64,000 bases of DNA from Thiobacillus denitrificans (GCA_002403375.1 DHHQ01000017.1:128908-192907); one strand, 5' to 3'; shown: positions 1 to 8,170, counted from the stretch's first letter. Notes: generated from the letters alone by a model not told the origin. A program made the numbers and translations.

Positions 1-71
1 CACTGCGGCGCGTCTCGCTCCGCGTGCTGCATCCCGAATCGGCTCCGTCGCAGGTGCGAAATTGGTGTTAG
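1..71 (+). CDS. 3' end of an unidentified upstream gene (partial)
   Basis: Reading from base 3, the sequence stays open to a TAG at 69-71 and ends in the residues PSQVRNWC. It overlaps the purN start by a few bases, the kind of tight coupling seen between co-transcribed genes. The fragment is too short to assign to a family, and the frame could be open by chance in GC-rich DNA. Confidence 0.3.
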   Translation, partial: LRRVSLRVLHPESAPSQVRNWC

Positions 72-706
72 CACGCCCTGTTCGGGTCGTCGTCCTGCTC
101 TCCGGGCGCGGCAGCAACTTCCGCGCGATCGCCGAGGCGGGACTGCCGATCGAGGTCGTCGCCGTCGTCAGCAACCGCCCCGACGCGGGCGGACTCGACT
201 ACGCGCGCAGCCGCGGCATCCCCGCGATCGCGCTCGACCACAAGGCGCACCCCGACCGCGAGGCCTACGATGTGCTGCTCGCCGACGAGATCGAGCGCCA
301 CCGGCCGGATCTCGTCGTGCTCGCCGGCTACATGCGCATCCTCAGCACCGCGTTTATCGCGCGCTTCGAGGACCGCCTGCTCAACATCCACCCCTCGCTG
401 CTGCCGAGTTTTCCCGGCCTTCGCACCCACGAGCGCGCGCTCGACGAGGGCGTCAAGGTCCACGGCTGCACCGTGCATTTCGTCACCCCGCAGCTCGACC
501 ACGGCCCCATCGTCGTCCAGGCCGCGGTGCCGGTGCGCGCCGACGACACGCCGCAGACGCTCGCCGCGCGCGTGCTCGAGCAGGAGCACCGCATCTACCC
601 CCTGGCCGTGCGCTGGTTCGCCGAGGGGCGACTGGTAAAAAACCACGGCCGCGTAAACTTGAAGGACGATCCGGCGTCACAGTCAGTGTTATCCACTGGA
701 GCGTGA
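65..706 (+). CDS. purN: Phosphoribosylglycinamide formyltransferase (GART)
   Basis: Cytoplasmic enzyme of purine synthesis that transfers a formyl group from 10-formyl-tetrahydrofolate to glycinamide ribonucleotide. The protein of about 213 residues shows the N-terminal substrate loop VLLSGRGSNFRAI, the catalytic segment NIHPSLLPSFPG carrying the Asn and His of the family, and the acid of QLDHGPI. Length matches the family, with a short C-terminal tail. The start is either GTG 65 or TTG 62; neither has a strong ribosome binding site, but both overlap the end of the preceding frame, suggesting coupling. The stop is two bases before the next gene's ATG. purE and purK lie on the other strand near 48-49.5 kb. 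Confidence 0.95.
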   Translation: MLARPVRVVVLLSGRGSNFRAIAEAGLPIEVVAVVSNRPDAGGLDYARSRGIPAIALDHKAHPDREAYDVLLADEIERHRPDLVVLAGYMRILSTAFIARFEDRLLNIHPSLLPSFPGLRTHERALDEGVKVHGCTVHFVTPQLDHGPIVVQAAVPVRADDTPQTLAARVLEQEHRIYPLAVRWFAEGRLVKNHGRVNLKDDPASQSVLSTGA

Positions 707-708
707 CG

Positions 709-1407
709 ATGATCAAAGCCCTCCTGCTCGCGGCGAGCCTGTTCGCCGCCGGCGCCCACGCCGCTGTTCCGCAGCAGATGAGCCTGGTCTACGACCTCTA
801 CCGCAACGGCCACAAGCTCGGCCAGGTCACCGACACCTTCACCCGCAGCGGCAGCCGCTACACGCTGGTCAGCGAAACCCGCGCCACCGGCCCGCTCAAG
901 ATGCTGTGGCCGGGCAACATCCGGCTCGAAAGCACCGGCGAGGTGACCAAGGCGGGCCTGCGCCCGACGCAGTTCCGGCACGCGCGCAGCGACGCCCCGC
1001 ACAAGCTCGCGACCGCTCGCCTCGACTGGAAGCAGGGCGTGATCGCCTGGGAATACCGGGGCGAGAAATGGCAGCAGGACGGCCTCGAGCCAGGCACCCA
1101 GGACCAGCTGTCGCAGGCCTACCAGTTCATGTTCCTGCCGAAGCTGCCGAAGGACCTCGCGCAGCAGGTGGTGAGCGGCAAGAAGGTCAACGACTACCGG
1201 TACAGCCGCCGCGACGGCGGCACGCTGCAGGTTCCCGCCGGGCAGTACGCCACCCAGGTGTTCGAGCGCATCCGCGGGCCGGGCGACGACAAGGCGATCA
1301 CCGTCTGGGTCGCGCCCGCGCACAACAACCTGCCGGTGCAGATCCGCGTGACCGAGGACAAGGTCACCCTCGAGCAGCGCCTGGTGAGCGTCACGTCGAA
1401 GGGATGA
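709..1407 (+). CDS. DUF3108 family exported protein
   Basis: A protein of about 232 residues with a clear signal peptide (MIKALLLAASLFAAGAHAA), so periplasmic or envelope-exposed. The rest matches the DUF3108 pattern: LVYDLYRNGHKLGQVTDTF at the start of the mature protein and KVNDYRY followed by a beta-rich C-terminus ending in LPVQIRVTEDKVTLEQRL. Function is unknown. I chose ATG 709 because GGAG at 698-701 is well placed; an in-frame GTG at 703 would overlap the purN stop. Its stop overlaps the next start in an ATGA junction, and the next product has the same domain, so the two form a translationally coupled pair of paralogues. Confidence 0.85.
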   Translation: MIKALLLAASLFAAGAHAAVPQQMSLVYDLYRNGHKLGQVTDTFTRSGSRYTLVSETRATGPLKMLWPGNIRLESTGEVTKAGLRPTQFRHARSDAPHKLATARLDWKQGVIAWEYRGEKWQQDGLEPGTQDQLSQAYQFMFLPKLPKDLAQQVVSGKKVNDYRYSRRDGGTLQVPAGQYATQVFERIRGPGDDKAITVWVAPAHNNLPVQIRVTEDKVTLEQRLVSVTSKG

Positions 1408-2393
1408 CGCCGCGCCGCGCCCTGCCGATCGGGTTGGGCGCGGCTGCCTCGCTGCTGCTGCACGCTTTTCTCTTCGCCGGGGTCGACTGGCAGCTGCCCC
1501 GATGGCAGGACGCGGCCGAGGCCACGCCGATCGAGGCGCGCCTCGTCGAACTCACCTCGCCGCCGGCGCCGCCGCAGCCAGCGCCCCCCCGGCCGAAGCC
1601 GCCGGCGCCGCGCCCGCAGCCGGCCCCGCCGCCGCCCGCGCCCGAAGCCGTCGAGGAGCCTCCGCCGGAAGCGGCGCCGGTCCTCGCCGACGCTGTCCCG
1701 CTTGCGCTCGAGCCCGAGGTTCCCGCGCAGGCCGCTCCCGAACCGGAACCCGCGCCGCCGCCGCTCAACCCGCTGCCGCAGCGCATCGACCTGGAATACC
1801 GTCTCAGTCTCGGCCCGGCGTCCGGCCGCCAGACCCTGGTCTGGGTCAACGAGGGCGAGCGCTACACCGTCACCAGCGTCACCGCCGCGACCGGCTTCGC
1901 GCGGCTGGTGTACTCGGGGCGCTTCGTGCAGACGAGCCGTGGCCGCATCACGCCGCAGGGGCTGGTGCCGGAGGAATTCTGGGACCAGCGCGGCGACCGG
2001 CACGCGAGCGCGCGCTTCGACCAGGGCCAGCTCACGCTGACGCCGTCGCGCGGCGAACCCCGCCACTTCGCCTACCGCGACGGCGTGCAGGATGCGCTGA
2101 GTCTCTTTTTCCAGTTCGCACTGACCGCGCCGCCGCCCGACGGCGCGCTCGCCTATCAGGTGTTCAACGGCAAGAAGCTGCGCGACTACGCCTACGAAGT
2201 GCGCGGCGAGGAGACGCTCGACACCGCGCTCGGCGCGCTGCGCACGCTCCACCTCGTGCGCCGCATGGACGGCGACGGCCGCTTCGAGGTCTGGCTCGCG
2301 GTCGACCGGCATTACCTGCCGGTGCGCGTGCTCAGGGTCGACGACGGGGTGGAGGGCGAGCTGGCGATTTCATCGATCGCCGTCTCCGAGTAG
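1404..2393 (+). CDS. Membrane-anchored DUF3108 protein with proline-rich spacer
   Basis: A 329-residue protein with three parts: an N-terminal membrane anchor (about residues 8-28, LGAAASLLLHAFLFAGV), a long proline/alanine/glutamate-rich stretch (about 45-130) like the periplasm-spanning linker of TonB, and a DUF3108 domain (about 140-329, starting DLEYRLSLG and containing FNGKKLRDYAYEV). The linker suggests the domain is held out into the periplasm. Translation starts at the ATG overlapping the previous stop (ATGA). The DUF3108 domain resembles that of the upstream gene, so the pair likely acts on the same envelope process. The actual function is not known. About 70 bases after it before the next gene hold nothing recognisable. 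Confidence 0.8.
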   Translation: MTPRRALPIGLGAAASLLLHAFLFAGVDWQLPRWQDAAEATPIEARLVELTSPPAPPQPAPPRPKPPAPRPQPAPPPPAPEAVEEPPPEAAPVLADAVPLALEPEVPAQAAPEPEPAPPPLNPLPQRIDLEYRLSLGPASGRQTLVWVNEGERYTVTSVTAATGFARLVYSGRFVQTSRGRITPQGLVPEEFWDQRGDRHASARFDQGQLTLTPSRGEPRHFAYRDGVQDALSLFFQFALTAPPPDGALAYQVFNGKKLRDYAYEVRGEETLDTALGALRTLHLVRRMDGDGRFEVWLAVDRHYLPVRVLRVDDGVEGELAISSIAVSE

Positions 2394-2465
2394 GAAGATT
2401 TTTCGAGAACCGACGGCATCAGACGTCGAGCGGTGAACTCGTGCACGCGTTTGTCTTGCTTGCGA

Positions 2466-2808
2466 TCAAATCCCGATGATGGTGTCGCTCTAGCGCGCCA
2501 CCATCGGGTCATGGGTAATCAGCCGCATCGGCTCGAAAAGCGCCTGTGCGACCAGGATGCGGTCAAACGGATCGGCGTGGTGCGCCGGCAGGTCTTCGAC
2601 GCCTGCTGCATGCTCAGGCTCGATCGGCAAAAAGCGGTAGCCAGACTCGCGGAAGTAACGCAGCGCCTCCTGGCTTGACCCGGCATGTCGCCGCGCTGAT
2701 CCAGACCGACGATTTCGGAGACTCGATCATCTCTCGGGCCCTCTTCGGGAGCTTCGGGCTGTCTGTGATCGCCCAGAGGGCGACGTGCGTATCGAGCAGA
2801 ATGTTCAA
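2466..2808 (-). pseudogene. vapC: Decayed VapC-type PIN toxin
   Basis: Remains of a PIN-domain ribonuclease toxin. The N-terminus is intact (MNILLDTHVALWAI, with the first catalytic Asp), running to SVWISAA. The reading frame then jumps: GDMP appears in a second frame and SQEALRYF onward in a third, so an internal piece normally carrying the conserved IWEI-type helix is missing and a further indel follows. The C-terminal half, including ADPFDRILVAQAL and THDPMVAR, is well preserved but ends at a TAG (2490-2492) where the family has Tyr; the original reading continues SDTIIGI to TGA at 2466-2468. At least three lesions therefore separate it from a working toxin. It overlaps its antitoxin gene by four bases. 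Confidence 0.85.
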
Positions 2809-3053
2809 GGCTGCCCCCCCAGGAACATGCGAGCGATCTCGTCGTTGTGGGTGTCGATGCTATCCGGCACTGTGAATTTGCCCTTGGCGACACCAATGCG
2901 CTGGCCGGCCGGCACGGCGTCCATGGGCACGAGCTTGGCGGCCGGGCGGCCGTTTCGGGCGATGACGATCTCGCGCTCCTGCCCTTGCTCGATGGCTTCC
3001 ACGAGGCGGGACAGGGAGGACTTGGCTTGCAACATATTGACGGACGGCATCAT
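2805..3053 (-). CDS. Phd/YefM-type antitoxin
   Basis: An 82-residue antitoxin of the Phd/YefM family, a DNA-binding protein that would bind and neutralise the VapC-like toxin encoded directly after it. Recognisable are the N-terminal fold (SVNMLQAKSSLSRLVEAIEQG), the strand-loop EIVIARNGRPAAKLVP, and a variable C-terminal toxin-binding tail (DTHNDEIARMFLGG). Length is normal and the reading frame is clean, in contrast to the broken toxin. Two consecutive ATG codons (3053 and 3050) could both serve as the start. It follows hipB on the same strand after about 70 bases. Confidence 0.85.
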   Translation of the reverse strand: MMPSVNMLQAKSSLSRLVEAIEQGQEREIVIARNGRPAAKLVPMDAVPAGQRIGVAKGKFTVPDSIDTHNDEIARMFLGGQP

Positions 3054-3125
3054 GGCTCTCCTGAAGAAAGGTCTAGTCTGGCCAGTGTCTGGCGAACATC
3101 TGGTGATCTCCGGCCAGGCAACACC

Positions 3126-3431
3126 CTACTTGCGGGTCTGCTCGTCCGGCCCGTGGTCTTGTGCCACAGACAGCCGAAGCCCCAGCACGCCAAGGATGCG
3201 CGACATGGTTTGAACGGTGCCCAGGCTGACGCCGCGTTCGATGTTCTGCACCGTCCGGAAGGACACCCCCGCCAGCTTGGCCAGATCGGCGGTGGTCAGG
3301 CGCAGCCCTTTTTTCATGTGGCACACCGCTTCCTGCAATGACCATTCGGGATGGGACAGCAGATCATTCATCACCTGCTGCCGCAGTTCCATCTGCTGCG
3401 AAAGGGTCAGGGGCTTGTAGCGTCGGTCCAT
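3126..3431 (-). CDS. hipB: HipB-like helix-turn-helix antitoxin
   Basis: A 101-residue DNA-binding protein with a Cro/CI-type helix-turn-helix at about residues 50-95 (LTTADLAKLAGVSFRTVQNIERG), preceded by an N-terminal helical region. It starts 10 bases after the stop of the HipA-like kinase gene and so is the second gene of the pair, whereas classical hipBA operons have the antitoxin first. Likely role: neutralise the kinase and repress the operon through the palindrome at 4731-4792. I start at ATG 3431 (MDRRYKPLTLSQQ) because upstream sequence in that frame reads as a shadow of hipA. Confidence 0.8.
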   Translation of the reverse strand: MDRRYKPLTLSQQMELRQQVMNDLLSHPEWSLQEAVCHMKKGLRLTTADLAKLAGVSFRTVQNIERGVSLGTVQTMSRILGVLGLRLSVAQDHGPDEQTRK

Positions 3432-3441
3432 GCGGCTTTCC

Positions 3442-4737
3442 CTATTGGAGCTGTTCCATGGCTTGGGCCTGGGCAAGAATGCCCGGCACCAGGAACTGGT
3501 GCACCTCTGGCTCCAGGCCAAAGTCAGTGCCCATCTCGGCCACTTCGCGCAAAGGCCTGGCCAGGGATTGCAGGCCTGCTGCAAATGGTTCACGCGCCAG
3601 TCCCGTGCGCTCACACACCGTGTCCAGAACTGCCTTCCAGTCCACCCGGGGCTGTTCTTTCCCCTGCCATTTCATGCGCCGCGCCAACCCGTCCGGGTGC
3701 AGGTACATCGGGGCGAAGTCGAAGACCGGCGTCAACCGTATGTTGCCCGCGAAGTCGCGCTGGATGGCTGTATTGCGGGCATGGTTGTCCTTGTTGCCGA
3801 AGGCCAGATTGGCGACGTCGCGCTTGAGGTACTCGAGTATCTCCACCGCTGGTTGGCTGCAGGTCCTGGCAAGGCGGACGCAAACGTCGTCGTGGGGAGG
3901 CGCGACCCCGAAGCCCGCCATGCCCATGAGCGCCGCAAGGCTCTCCTGTCCTAGACGCGTGACCTGGCCGTCTTCCACGACCCGATCGAAGCGCGGAATG
4001 AAGAGGGCACGCTCACGCAGGATCAGGGGGCCATGCACGCGCAGTCCCAAGTGGGCGGCGATGGCCATGTAGGGTGCCTCGTGCCGCAGGATGGTGGCCA
4101 GGCGCTCGTTGGGGCCACGACCAAACTTCACGATGTAGTGCGCCATGGCCTCCGCATCCGGAAGCGTGTGGTCCAGATACAGCAGTCCGTCCCGGGCGCG
4201 CGTAAGGAGGATCTTGGGCCACTCCCCCTGCACGCCGGAGGATCCGGCCACGAAAAGGCCATGCAGGCTTAGATAGCTGATGAAGTCTTCGGAGCGGGCC
4301 GCGACCTCCTCGTCGGTGAAGCCCCTGACCATACCGATACGGCTCGATAGCCAGTCGGCGGCCTCCTTCACCCGCAGGTTGCCGATTGGATTGCCGGCCC
4401 CTGTCAGGAGCAAGGGCCAGTCGGCGTCAGCTTCGGCAGTCTCCGGAAGGCCAAGATGGCGCAGGAGCTCCCCGCGGCCATAGCCTTGCGGCAGCATATC
4501 CAGGAGGAAGACGGGCCAGTGCTCAAGCTTCCAGGGCTTCAGCCCAACTTCGAACTGGCTGCCAAGCGCCCACGCGTCTACTGCGCCGTGGTGCGACAAG
4601 GCCCACTCGGTTGCGTAACCTGTGTAAGTGGCCGTGCGCCATCCCCGCACAGCGTCGCCGAGCAGGCTCACATTCGCGACAACTTGCCATTGCCCGGCAG
4701 CAAAGAGCTGGATGGTGCACTCGTTGTTCATGCACAT
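3442..4737 (-). CDS. hipA: HipA-like serine/threonine kinase toxin
   Basis: A 431-residue kinase-fold protein of the HipA family, which phosphorylates a cellular target and halts growth unless neutralised by its partner. The catalytic loop is GNKDNHARN (about residues 315-323) and the metal-binding segment is TPVFDFAPMY just after; GNPIGNLRV and SGVQGEWPK correspond to N-terminal family elements. The kinase residues look intact. Start is ATG 4737, or ATG 4731 two codons later; both lie inside the left arm of the operator palindrome, so repressor binding would cover the translation start. It precedes hipB by 10 bases. Confidence 0.85.
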   Translation of the reverse strand: MCMNNECTIQLFAAGQWQVVANVSLLGDAVRGWRTATYTGYATEWALSHHGAVDAWALGSQFEVGLKPWKLEHWPVFLLDMLPQGYGRGELLRHLGLPETAEADADWPLLLTGAGNPIGNLRVKEAADWLSSRIGMVRGFTDEEVAARSEDFISYLSLHGLFVAGSSGVQGEWPKILLTRARDGLLYLDHTLPDAEAMAHYIVKFGRGPNERLATILRHEAPYMAIAAHLGLRVHGPLILRERALFIPRFDRVVEDGQVTRLGQESLAALMGMAGFGVAPPHDDVCVRLARTCSQPAVEILEYLKRDVANLAFGNKDNHARNTAIQRDFAGNIRLTPVFDFAPMYLHPDGLARRMKWQGKEQPRVDWKAVLDTVCERTGLAREPFAAGLQSLARPLREVAEMGTDFGLEPEVHQFLVPGILAQAQAMEQLQ

Positions 4738-4792
4738 AAATATATCAGCAATGTTTCCATATTCAACGGTATAGCTGATACTTTTATGTGCA
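4731..4792. promoter_or_regulatory. Inverted-repeat operator overlapping the hipA start
   Basis: Two 19-base arms at 4731-4749 and 4774-4792 read TGCACATAAA-NN-TATCAGC in opposite orientations with only the two middle positions differing. The 24 bases between are AT-rich. Position over the hipA start codon and in front of a HipB-type repressor's operon suggests autoregulation; this is inferred from place and symmetry. Confidence 0.75.
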
Positions 4793-4940
4793 TCAAACAA
4801 CCGGCTTGAACGTGTCCAGCGGCAGAAGCATGTAGCCGTGCCCGCCTGCAATCTTGCTCGATGAAAAAGCCGCTTCGCCTTGTGAGCGAAGCTGACCAGC
4901 TGGCCGAAAGTGAGTCGATTTAGATATGCAAGCAAGGGCT
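4793..4940. other. Short spacer between the hip operator and the transposon
   Basis: No convincing gene. On the minus strand a frame of about 45 codons ends in GGHGYMLLPLDTFKPVV and a TGA at the edge of the hip operator. It may be the tail of a gene cut by the transposon, but the part on the far side of the element does not give a recognisable upstream portion. Confidence 0.3.
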
Positions 4941-4948
4941 TTATTAAA
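4941..4948. repeat. Target-site duplication, left copy
   Basis: The octamer TTATTAAA lies immediately outside the left inverted repeat and recurs exactly at 15566-15573 immediately outside the right one. ISL3-family elements are known to make 8-bp, usually AT-rich duplications. Confidence 0.95.
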
Positions 4949-4972
4949 GGGTATCCGGAATTGGCTGTTGAA
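4949..4972 (+). repeat. Left terminal inverted repeat
   Basis: Twenty-four bases starting GGGTATCCGG and ending TGTTGAA match the reverse complement of 15542-15565 without mismatch; the match stops at the next base on both sides. Confidence 0.95.
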
Positions 4973-5091
4973 TTCGGCCTGCCGAAAGTGAGTGAAATCT
5001 GGCCTCCGGTGTTGGAAAATCTTCTTTCCCTGTTGCTTCGAGGCGCGCGGCAAATGTGTAAACGCCTGGCAGGGCCGTGTGACTTGCAAAC

Positions 5092-5694
5092 TCACTGGTC
5101 GAGTAGCTTGGATTCTTCCCCGGAAAGCCACTGCCTGCTGAAGCACTGCGGGAAAGTGCTACATCCCCAGAAGTAACCGTACTGGCTTTCTCGCAGCACC
5201 ATTTTGGATCCGCACTTCCGGCATTTTTTTCCAGCTGCTTCAAGCTGGGAAATCCGACGGTGGAAATCACTCTCACCTACACAAACCGCCGAAAACGGCA
5301 GCGATTGGGCCTTTGAGAGAAGCTCTCGGGTTTCCTTTGCAGCGCGCTTTGCTACGAGGTGTGGAGAAAGCCGCTCCCCTAGTTCACCGAATCTGCAGGC
5401 GAGCTCTTGAGCATCATCACGGGAATGGACCCAGTTTTTGTCCTCAATGGCATCGACAAATTCACGTAGGGCGTCTTGAACGAGGCTGAGTGCCTTCAAG
5501 AATTGAATGGACTCTTCAGAAAATTCCGACCTAAATTGCCGGTAGCGGACACGAAGAAGCGAAAGGCTATCGTCGACGAGTTCAAGGAGCTTCCGCTCAT
5601 CGGCGCAGGTGGCCAATGCGTTCCGGAGCTCCTCAATTGTTTCGGACGTTGATCCCATTGGATTGCCGAAGGCAGGCGGCCGGGAAGTTGGCAT
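5092..5694 (-). CDS. Passenger protein with topoisomerase-type zinc finger
   Basis: A 200-residue protein. About residues 20-150 are predicted helical without a family I recognise (ELRNALATCADERKLLELVDDSLSLL and onward). The C-terminus (about 158-195) is a four-cysteine finger of the kind found at the end of type IA topoisomerases: CRKCG, a short strand, then GYFWGCSTFPQC. The catalytic topoisomerase domain is absent, so this is a stand-alone nucleic-acid-binding module. It lies just after the transposase on the same strand with a few bases between, and before the left end of the transposon. It could assist transposition or the Wadjet system, or be simple cargo. ATG 5694 is the likely start; an in-frame ATG twelve codons later is an alternative. 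Confidence 0.7.
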   Translation of the reverse strand: MPTSRPPAFGNPMGSTSETIEELRNALATCADERKLLELVDDSLSLLRVRYRQFRSEFSEESIQFLKALSLVQDALREFVDAIEDKNWVHSRDDAQELACRFGELGERLSPHLVAKRAAKETRELLSKAQSLPFSAVCVGESDFHRRISQLEAAGKKCRKCGSKMVLRESQYGYFWGCSTFPQCFSRQWLSGEESKLLDQ

Positions 5695-5700
5695 AAAGAC

Positions 5701-7053
5701 TCATGCAAAATCGCCAGCTTCGAGCTTTCGTACCAACGTCGGAATGTAAGGGCCGTACTCAATCACGGACTCTTCACAAGCTGGAGTGGAAAGAGCCTTT
5801 GTGATGGCTGAAGTGGTCATGAATTCCTCTTCCATCAAGGAGGGCCGACGGGCCGTCTTCCTGGCTTTTTTTCTGATAGTTGAACGCGTGTCCTTCCTTG
5901 CATCGTCGTCATAAAGCAGACGTGCCCGGATCACATCAAAACTGTAGCCTCGGCCCATTCTGTTCATCCCTTTTGCAAGGTTATTTACCGACTCAGTATA
6001 AGCATTAGAAATCGGCTGGTCGTAGTAGTTGAATATCTCCGTCCACCAGCTTCGTAACGCCCCCTTGAGTTCCCGAAAAGCCCAGTCCAAATTTTGATCC
6101 AGACTATCTTCCCACTCCTCCGCTGCCTTCATCGCATCAGACTTGCTCTTGTGGGAATAGATGTCGTGGAACGCCTCCTTGGCTGCATACGCGGCACCAA
6201 GCTCGGGAAATGCTGTTGACCACTCGTCGAGCTTTTCTAAGCCTTTGTTGTCGAGATTGTGTTTGCGTGAGAGCAAGACAAATCGATCATCCTTGAGCTT
6301 GAGCCTATCTTTGGTTGAGAGTCCTTTCCGAATGGCCTTCCTAAACCGCTCGACGCTGTCGTTTGCCATCCGGACTACATGGAACCTATCGGCTACGACC
6401 ATTCGGTCTGGGAACTGGGCCTGCGCCACCTGACGATAGACGCTCCAGAGATCCATCGTTAGGACCTTTACCTTTGCTTTGCCTGGCATCAGTTTGAAAT
6501 AGGCGATCAGATCTGCCTTATTCCGCGTCGGTAGCATATCGAACAGGGCAAGTTTCTCGACGTTGGTGATCATTGCGCGGTACTGGCCGATGATCTTGAG
6601 CTCATCGATGCCCAGGACTTCAGGTGTCTCGAACGTGACTGATTCCTTCAGGCGTGCCACATAGTCATCGAAGATATGGCGAATGGTCTTGTCATCCACT
6701 CCCACTTCGCGGGACAGTTCGGCGAAAGTTTTTCGCAAACAATGGCGTTCTATGTGCTGAACCAGTCTGGTTGTTGCCAGACGCTTGCCATCTATCGCTG
6801 GCATCGGCTCGAACAACGTCTTCCCGCAGACCTTACAGCGATAGCGCTTGCGATCAATTTCAATCAGGACGCGCTTACCGTGCATCGGAGTGTCCATATA
6901 GCTCTGGCGCTGGCTGCCGTGACGGTAGAGTGCGTTTTGGCACGATGGGCATGCGGTAGGCGCTACACCACCATCGGCCTCGACCACATAGTGGTCGCCC
7001 AGATCCTGCACGTTAAGCGTCCGAAGGCTGGGAAGCTGGAGGAAGTCAGGCAT
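5701..7053 (-). CDS. tnpA: ISL3-family DDE transposase
   Basis: A 450-residue transposase. An N-terminal zinc-binding region has CPSCQNAL and CKVCGKTLF (about residues 35-80), followed by a helix-turn-helix (LSREVGVDDKTIRHIF, about 113-128) and the catalytic domain with Asp in VLGIDELK (about 150), Asp in VVADRFHVVR (about 222) and Glu in AYTESVNNLAKG (about 354). The three acidic residues and the full length indicate an intact enzyme. ATG 7053 has a well-spaced AAGGA upstream; the gene overlaps the end of jetD by eight bases, so it is likely translated from the same message. It should act on the 24-bp ends of this element. Confidence 0.92.
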   Translation of the reverse strand: MPDFLQLPSLRTLNVQDLGDHYVVEADGGVAPTACPSCQNALYRHGSQRQSYMDTPMHGKRVLIEIDRKRYRCKVCGKTLFEPMPAIDGKRLATTRLVQHIERHCLRKTFAELSREVGVDDKTIRHIFDDYVARLKESVTFETPEVLGIDELKIIGQYRAMITNVEKLALFDMLPTRNKADLIAYFKLMPGKAKVKVLTMDLWSVYRQVAQAQFPDRMVVADRFHVVRMANDSVERFRKAIRKGLSTKDRLKLKDDRFVLLSRKHNLDNKGLEKLDEWSTAFPELGAAYAAKEAFHDIYSHKSKSDAMKAAEEWEDSLDQNLDWAFRELKGALRSWWTEIFNYYDQPISNAYTESVNNLAKGMNRMGRGYSFDVIRARLLYDDDARKDTRSTIRKKARKTARRPSLMEEEFMTTSAITKALSTPACEESVIEYGPYIPTLVRKLEAGDFA

Positions 7054-8170
7054 CTCGATCCTTCGCTTCAAGGACAAGCGGTGAAAGGGATTCGATGTCC
7101 TCTGGAGAGACACGCTCTTGGTCTACTCCTCGAGAAGAGCAGAGCCGAAGAAGGGCTGAAGCGACATGGCCATCTTTGATGGCTGATCGTGGCATCGACG
7201 GCTGCTGTTCCTTGCCGACAGATTTAATGTATGGGTGCGATTCTCGTGAATCTTCAAGTGCAGACACCATCGGCTTATATAACGCACTGAGTTCTAGGCG
7301 TGGAATTGCCCTTTTGAGTCTCAAGTAAATTTCTATGCCCGCCGGATCCAAGTCTCCCCAAAATGTGATCTTTGGGTTGCTCAAAAGCGTTCGCGCATCA
7401 GGACATTGTGTGCCCTCCCGTCTGAGGGTAATCGCGTGTGCAAAACGATCCTCTACCATTCCAGCAAGTTGCCTTCCGCACTCCTCCTGGGCATTGCTTA
7501 GGCCAAACCCGAAGGTCGCGATGAAGGCGCATCGATCGATTGCCCGGGTACCTATTGCACGTTCGAAGGCAGCAGGGTTCTCTACAAGCACGACGGCATC
7601 GGGCGACGCGCAGCCCGCGACTACGACGTAGAGAGGATGTGATGGAAACCTCCCGGGGTCGATACCAAAGGCCCTTAATGCGCGTTTCGGCAGGCTGGAA
7701 AGCAGTTTGGATGAGCCAAGAAGATAGCTGGCGCTGACGAAAAATGTGTGCTGGCCGGCAAGACCGTCCTGATCCGATCGGAGTCGCAACAACCCATCCA
7801 AGACATGCCCCATGTCACTTTCCGGAAGATCGCTCAGCGCATCCGCAACTGCCATCAGCGCCGCCACGTCGGTCGAGTCTAAGTTTCTCGCCTCGAGAAC
7901 TCTCGACCATCGTTCAATGTGGGGCGGCGTCGCCTGTTCCGGTTTGTTTACCTGGATGTAGCTACTGATGGGCTCGCCGCGGTCATTCGGCGTGAAATCG
8001 AGCTGGCCGTCATCCCGCAGACGCATGAGGGCCTTCCTGATAGCGACCGGGTCGTTGATGACCTCGTCCCGCAATTTCGCCATGATTGGCTTTGCGAGAA
8101 GCTTGCCGCTGGCGCTGTTTTTAGTTCGCTTAAAAAACCACTGCAGAACCTGTTCCTCAAACTCAGGCAT
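7046..8170 (-). CDS. jetD: Wadjet protein JetD (MksG-like nuclease subunit)
   Basis: A 374-residue protein matching the JetD pattern: an N-terminal winged-helix-type region (residues 1-75) and a C-terminal TOPRIM-like domain, with VVLVENPAAFERAIG (about 195-208) supplying the acidic residue and ITFWGDLDPAGIEIYLRLK (about 266-284) the DxD-type metal-binding segment. In Wadjet systems this subunit cleaves circular plasmid DNA captured by the SMC-like JetABC complex. It starts within the end of jetC (eight-base overlap) and is followed by the transposase with another eight-base overlap. The metal-binding motifs are present, so activity is plausible. Confidence 0.9.
   Translation of the reverse strand: MPEFEEQVLQWFFKRTKNSASGKLLAKPIMAKLRDEVINDPVAIRKALMRLRDDGQLDFTPNDRGEPISSYIQVNKPEQATPPHIERWSRVLEARNLDSTDVAALMAVADALSDLPESDMGHVLDGLLRLRSDQDGLAGQHTFFVSASYLLGSSKLLSSLPKRALRAFGIDPGRFPSHPLYVVVAGCASPDAVVLVENPAAFERAIGTRAIDRCAFIATFGFGLSNAQEECGRQLAGMVEDRFAHAITLRREGTQCPDARTLLSNPKITFWGDLDPAGIEIYLRLKRAIPRLELSALYKPMVSALEDSRESHPYIKSVGKEQQPSMPRSAIKDGHVASALLRLCSSRGVDQERVSPEDIESLSPLVLEAKDRDA

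Noticed and set aside
4902..4992. Repeated CCGAAAGTGAGT just outside and just inside the transposon's left end
   Set aside because: A 12-base match without a right-end partner; not consistent with a nested element and possibly coincidental.
5092..5694. Fragment of a topoisomerase I gene
   Set aside because: Only the zinc finger matches; the N-terminal part is not a topoisomerase domain and the frame is intact, so it is a separate small protein.
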